Assembly (NCBI RefSeq): GCF_900104965.1
Contig: NZ_LT629757.1
Span: forward strand, 1,426,001-1,490,000
Direction of reading: 5' to 3'
DNA length: 64,000 nucleotides
Origin: Nocardioides scoriae
GTDB lineage: Bacteria; Actinomycetota; Actinomycetes; Propionibacteriales; Nocardioidaceae
Within the stretch, counting starts at the first letter, position 1. Every line of letters begins with the position of its first letter. The notes beneath the pieces were generated by a model that worked only from the letters and a program-made list of their open reading frames with translations, made no database searches and had not been told where the DNA came from. Made by a program: the position numbers and the translations under genes. Shown piece by piece: positions 62,211-64,000 of the stretch.

Positions 62211-62863
62211 GCCGCGTCGTCCCGCAGCACCTGCTCGAGGTCGGCCGCCATGTCCGACGGGGAGGTCGCCCCGGTCCAGACGAGGTCGCCGCGAGCGTCG
62301 GACACCGAGACCACGACGGTGGAGTGGTCGACCTCGTAGCCGCCGCTGGGCAGCTTGCGGCCCTTCTCGACGTAGATGTCCATGGGGGTGCCGAGCCGGT
62401 CGATGTCGGCGAGCGAGCCGGTGACGCCCTCGAAGTCGGGGTCGAAGCGGTCCAGGTAGCGCCGCATCACCGAGGCCGTGTCGCGGGCCGGGTCGGTGGT
62501 GACGAAGGCGACCTGGAGCTTGTCCTGGTCGGCCTGGGGCAGCTTGGCCACCGCCGAGGCGATGGTGCTCATCACGGTCTGGCAGATGTCGGGGCAGTTG
62601 GTGTAGCCGAAGAAGACCAGCGTCCGCTTCTGCTGGGTGGCCAGGTCGAAGGGCCGGCCCTCGGTGTCGGTCAGCGTCACGTCGGGGACCTGGTAGGCCT
62701 CGTCGGGCGCGAAGTAGATGCCCCGGTAGCCGTCGTCGTCGCTGCTGGTGATGCCGGTGACGGGTGCGCCGCTCTCGCCGCCGCCCCCGCACGCGGCGGT
62801 GAGCCCGAGCAGGCCGGCGGCGAGCAGGCCCGAGACCACCCGGCGGGCGCGGCGCTCAGCCAC
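62207..62863 (-). CDS. SCO1/SenC family copper chaperone lipoprotein
   Basis: A 218-residue lipoprotein (lipobox LTAAC, Cys25) with a thioredoxin-like fold. The copper-binding residues are Cys90 and Cys94 in TNCPDIC and His180 in EVDHSTV. Such proteins deliver copper to the CuA centre of cytochrome c oxidase or reduce it. GTG 62863 overlaps the end of trpA by 8 bp and its stop overlaps lgt, so it is coupled to both. Finding sco between trpA and lgt differs from the usual direct trpA-lgt neighbourhood. Confidence 0.92.
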   Translation of the reverse strand: MAERRARRVVSGLLAAGLLGLTAACGGGGESGAPVTGITSSDDDGYRGIYFAPDEAYQVPDVTLTDTEGRPFDLATQQKRTLVFFGYTNCPDICQTVMSTIASAVAKLPQADQDKLQVAFVTTDPARDTASVMRRYLDRFDPDFEGVTGSLADIDRLGTPMDIYVEKGRKLPSGGYEVDHSTVVVSVSDARGDLVWTGATSPSDMAADLEQVLRDDAA

Positions 62864-63652
62864 GTCGCACGCCGTCGGCGAGGTCGGCGGTGACGCGGGC
62901 CAGCTCGGCCAGGCCGGTGCGGCGGTCGGGGGCGTCGAGCAGCACGCGGATGAAGGCCGAGCCGACGATCACCGCGTCGGCGTACGCCGCGACCTCGGCG
63001 GCCTGGTCGCCGTTGGAGACCCCCAGACCCACCCCGACGGGCAGGTCGGTGGCCTGGCGGGTGCGCCCGACGAGCGGTCCGGCCAGGTCGGAGGACGACG
63101 TGCGGGTGCCGGTCACGCCCATGACGGCGGTGGCGTAGACGAAGCCGCGGCAGTGGTCGGTGGTGTAGCGCAGCCGTGCGTCCGTGGAGGACGGCGCCAC
63201 CAGGAAGACCTTGTCGAGGTCGTGCTCGTCGGCGGCGGCGATCCACTCCTCGGCGGAGTCGGGGGTCAGGTCGGGGGTGATGAGCCCTGCTCCCCCGGCC
63301 GAGGCCAGGTCGGCGGCGAACCGCGGGACGCCGTAGCGCTCGACGGGGTTCCAGTAGGTCATCACCACGGTGGGCACGCCCATCGCCGCGACGCGCTCGA
63401 CAGTGCGGACCACGTCGGTGGTCCGGGTGCCGGCCTCGAGGGCCTGCTGGGCGGCGGCCTGGACGGTGGGGCCGTCCATCACCGGGTCGCTGTAGGGCAG
63501 CCCGATCTCGATGATGTCGCAGCCGTGCTCGACCATGACGCCGATCGCCTCGACGGCGCCGTCGACGTCGGGGAAGCCGGCGGGCATGTAGCCCACCAGC
63601 GCGGCCCGGCCGTCGGCGCGGGTCTTCTCGAACGCAGTGGCGGTGGAGTGGC

Positions 63653-63656
<4 letters not shown>
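62856..63656 (-). CDS. trpA: Tryptophan synthase alpha chain
   Basis: A 266-residue TIM-barrel enzyme cleaving indole-3-glycerol phosphate to indole and glyceraldehyde 3-phosphate. Catalytic Glu50 ([12 protein letters not shown]) and Asp61 (VMDGPT) are present, along with [11 protein letters not shown] phosphate-binding residues. GTG 63656 overlaps the trpB stop (GTGA). Indole is passed to TrpB. Part of the tryptophan cluster that extends right of the window. Confidence 0.96.

Positions 63657-64000
<344 letters not shown>

Overview
The window is chromosomal DNA from a very high-GC actinobacterium, most likely Nocardioides or a close relative of the Nocardioidaceae (inference). Grounds: strong GC-third-position bias on both strands, many GTG starts, dense translational coupling through ATGA/GTGA overlaps, and the actinobacterial gene order trpB-trpA-lgt-gltB-gltD-pyk ... 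pdtaR ... polA ... rpsA ... coaE ... sigma factors, all readable on the minus strand. Families such as DUF2613, DUF3068/PorA, DUF3072, DUF4192, DUF3367/AftD-like and the ANTAR regulator PdtaR support the same placement.

Region by region. (1) 1-4.3 kb: a small integrated element or its remnant: a tyrosine integrase, a RepA-like AAA ATPase and small accessory genes in a tightly coupled leftward operon beside rpoD. (2) 4.4-19.1 kb: housekeeping and repair: primary sigma factor, HhH-GPD protein, glutamate-cysteine-ligase-family enzyme, DUF4192, DinB polymerase IV, the 5-oxoprolinase genes pxpABC, a SigB-like sigma factor behind an ECF-type (SigR/SigH) promoter match, coaE, a short acyl-CoA ligase coupled to a Mug-type glycosylase, and a GlxA/AraC regulator. 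(3) 19.1-29.6 kb: a multi-spanning envelope glycosyltransferase-like protein, rpsA, a complete PotABCD-type ABC importer of unknown substrate, a phosphotransferase, a methyltransferase and a DUF3068 protein. (4) 29.6-42.2 kb: a cell-envelope glycan cluster: GT-C-like membrane protein, acyltransferase 3, AftD-like arabinofuranosyltransferase, methyltransferase, GT4 transferase, DUF2613 peptide, 595-residue membrane protein and flippase. (5) 42.2-53.5 kb: polA, GNAT, DUF554, pdtaR and a five-gene branched-chain amino-acid importer whose permease carries an extra exported domain. (6) 53.5-64 kb: an unusual tRNA with a CAA anticodon, pyk, gltD, gltB, lgt, a Sco-type copper chaperone, trpA and the 3' part of trpB.

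The genes work together in a few visible themes. Nitrogen and amino-acid metabolism links trpBA, gltBD, the Liv importer and pxpABC (5-oxoproline to glutamate). Envelope glycan assembly links the membrane transferases, AftD-like protein, flippase and acyltransferase, with a CRP-like operator between the divergent DUF3068 and GT-C-like genes. DNA maintenance is covered by polA, dinB, Mug and HhH-GPD. The most unusual signals are the 52-bp dyad repeat array between livF and the Liv binding-protein gene, the short-variable-loop tRNA(CAA), the exported domain fused to the Liv permease, the SigR-type promoter before the SigB-like gene, the perfect 35-nt palindrome inside coaE, and the roughly 20 kb of envelope and transport genes lying between rpsA and polA. 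I did not find a clearly new multi-gene system such as a defence island, a CRISPR array or a natural-product cluster.
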